This document shows, piece by piece, positions 29,942-30,531 of a stretch of 30,531 nucleotides of DNA. A program made the position numbers and the translations under genes. The notes under the pieces are model-generated. The model was not told where the DNA came from and did no database searches. It saw only the letters and a list, made by a program, of their open reading frames with translations. Location: assembly GCA_964449835.1 (NCBI GenBank), contig CAYVBZ010000024.1, positions 1-30,531 on the forward strand, given 5' to 3'. Source of the DNA: JABDGC01 sp964449835 (GTDB lineage: Bacteria > Pseudomonadota > Gammaproteobacteria > DSM-16500). How positions within the stretch are numbered: position 1 is the stretch's first letter; every line of letters begins with the position of its first letter.

Positions 29942-30531
29942 ATGTTGCGCAATCCGATAGACAAGCTAAAACCGGGCGAAATTCAGCCTTTCAACACCAA
30001 AGAAATTTTGATGTATTTCGTCAATCTGCTCAATTCAAAATTTGAAAATCTTGACGAACGCAGCAAGGCTGGCTTGGCTGAGCTCAGCAATTCGATTGCA
30101 CAAATTGGGAAAGAGATTCAATCCAACCTCTCAAAGGATATCGAAAAATTGAAAACCTATCTTGGCAGGCCGCTAAAAGGAAGCAAGGCGGAGGAAATAT
30201 TGAATCGCTTAATTACCTTTGAAAACAATTCTATGCCGAATATGATGCTGCAAGAAGAAGAGCGTAGAAAGGAGCATGGCATTTTGCAGACACAATTGGA
30301 TTTGTTAGTGGCTAAAGGGGACAAGCTGCCGGCTTCGGGGATTGAACATTTGAAAACAGAGATTCAACGGTATCGGGAAAATAAGTTGCGGGCCTATTTG
30401 GAGCAAAAGAATGAATTGAGGGAGAAGTTGCAAGGATTTAGGGAGGAGGCTGGGAAGATGACAGGGGTGAAACTGGCCCATGCAGAAGAGGAAGGATTGA
30501 CTGGGGCGGTGGAAGCGGGTGTGCAAGTTAC
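29942..30531 (+). CDS. 5' part of an unrecognised coiled-coil-like protein
   Basis: Open from ATG 29942 to the window end without a stop: at least 196 residues. GAGGTGGGAC before the ATG is a good ribosome site, and TATAAT at 29906-29911 is a possible -10. The protein lacks a signal peptide or membrane helix. It is rich in Lys, Glu, Leu and Gln with helical segments such as EEERRKEHGILQTQLDLL and LRAYLEQKNELREKLQ that look like coiled coil. The 3' part becomes G-rich, as in the small gene at 1020. Family unknown; a cytoplasmic structural protein or a secreted effector are both possible. Confidence 0.65.
   Translation, partial: MLRNPIDKLKPGEIQPFNTKEILMYFVNLLNSKFENLDERSKAGLAELSNSIAQIGKEIQSNLSKDIEKLKTYLGRPLKGSKAEEILNRLITFENNSMPNMMLQEEERRKEHGILQTQLDLLVAKGDKLPASGIEHLKTEIQRYRENKLRAYLEQKNELREKLQGFREEAGKMTGVKLAHAEEEGLTGAVEAGVQV

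Noticed and set aside
1..30531. CRISPR arrays, insertion sequences, rRNA genes, phage genes.
   Set aside because: No regularly spaced repeats, transposase-like proteins, rRNA segments or phage structural genes were seen on either strand.

Overview
The window looks like a chromosomal segment of a gammaproteobacterium, most likely a Legionellales-type (Legionella/Coxiella/Berkiella-like) intracellular or host-associated lineage. Three things point there. The gene orders lnt-leuS-lptE-holA-nadD-rsfS and ribF-ileS-lspA are classic gammaproteobacterial. A LbtU-type siderophore porin is present, a family known mainly from Legionella. A small two-helix membrane protein of the IcmD/DotP, IcmC/DotE, DotV kind lies directly behind lspA. 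The assignment is inference from protein resemblance and synteny; no marker RNA is complete.

Layout. 1-54: 3' part of tRNA-Arg(UCU). 91-1433 (+): folD and a small Glu/Lys-rich exported protein, ending at a strong hairpin between convergent genes. 1541-2518 (-): an ArnC-like polyprenyl-phosphate glycosyltransferase, divergent from nth and an outer-membrane barrel gene (2593-4093, +). 4261-5916 (-): LbtU-like porin with a Rho-independent terminator. A 225-bp AT-rich intergenic region with stacked palindromes separates it from a divergent two-gene unit (6142-8591, +): a soluble histidine kinase/receiver hybrid and an unrecognised 299-aa protein. 8621-15541 (-): a tight carA-carB-pyrB-pyrI-pyrC operon covering the first three steps of pyrimidine synthesis, read from an extended -10 promoter. 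15709-22393 (+): lnt, leuS, lptE, holA, nadD, rsfS. 22407-24663 (-): two accessory genes, a membrane-anchored protein with a U-box-like segment and an exported NodB-type deacetylase. 24799-29814 (-): ribF-ileS-lspA continuing without a break into the DotV/IcmD-like membrane protein and a lipoprotein. 29942 to the end (+): 5' part of a coiled-coil-like protein. No gene-free stretch exceeds 300 bases; the longest is 5917-6141.

How it fits together. Most of the window is housekeeping: folate, pyrimidine and riboflavin cofactors, two aminoacyl-tRNA synthetases, lipoprotein maturation (lnt, lspA), LPS export (lptE), replication clamp loading and NAD synthesis. Host-interaction candidates sit in the gaps between these blocks. 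The most unusual observations are: (i) a short palindromic element of one family that lies in-frame inside leuS, next to the editing site, and also forms the C-terminus of folD; (ii) the U-box-like protein; (iii) the type IV secretion-like gene inside the lspA operon; (iv) a CAD-like (eukaryote/Bacteroidetes-type) carbamoyl-phosphate synthase in a gammaproteobacterium; (v) a sensorless histidine kinase/receiver paired with an orphan protein.
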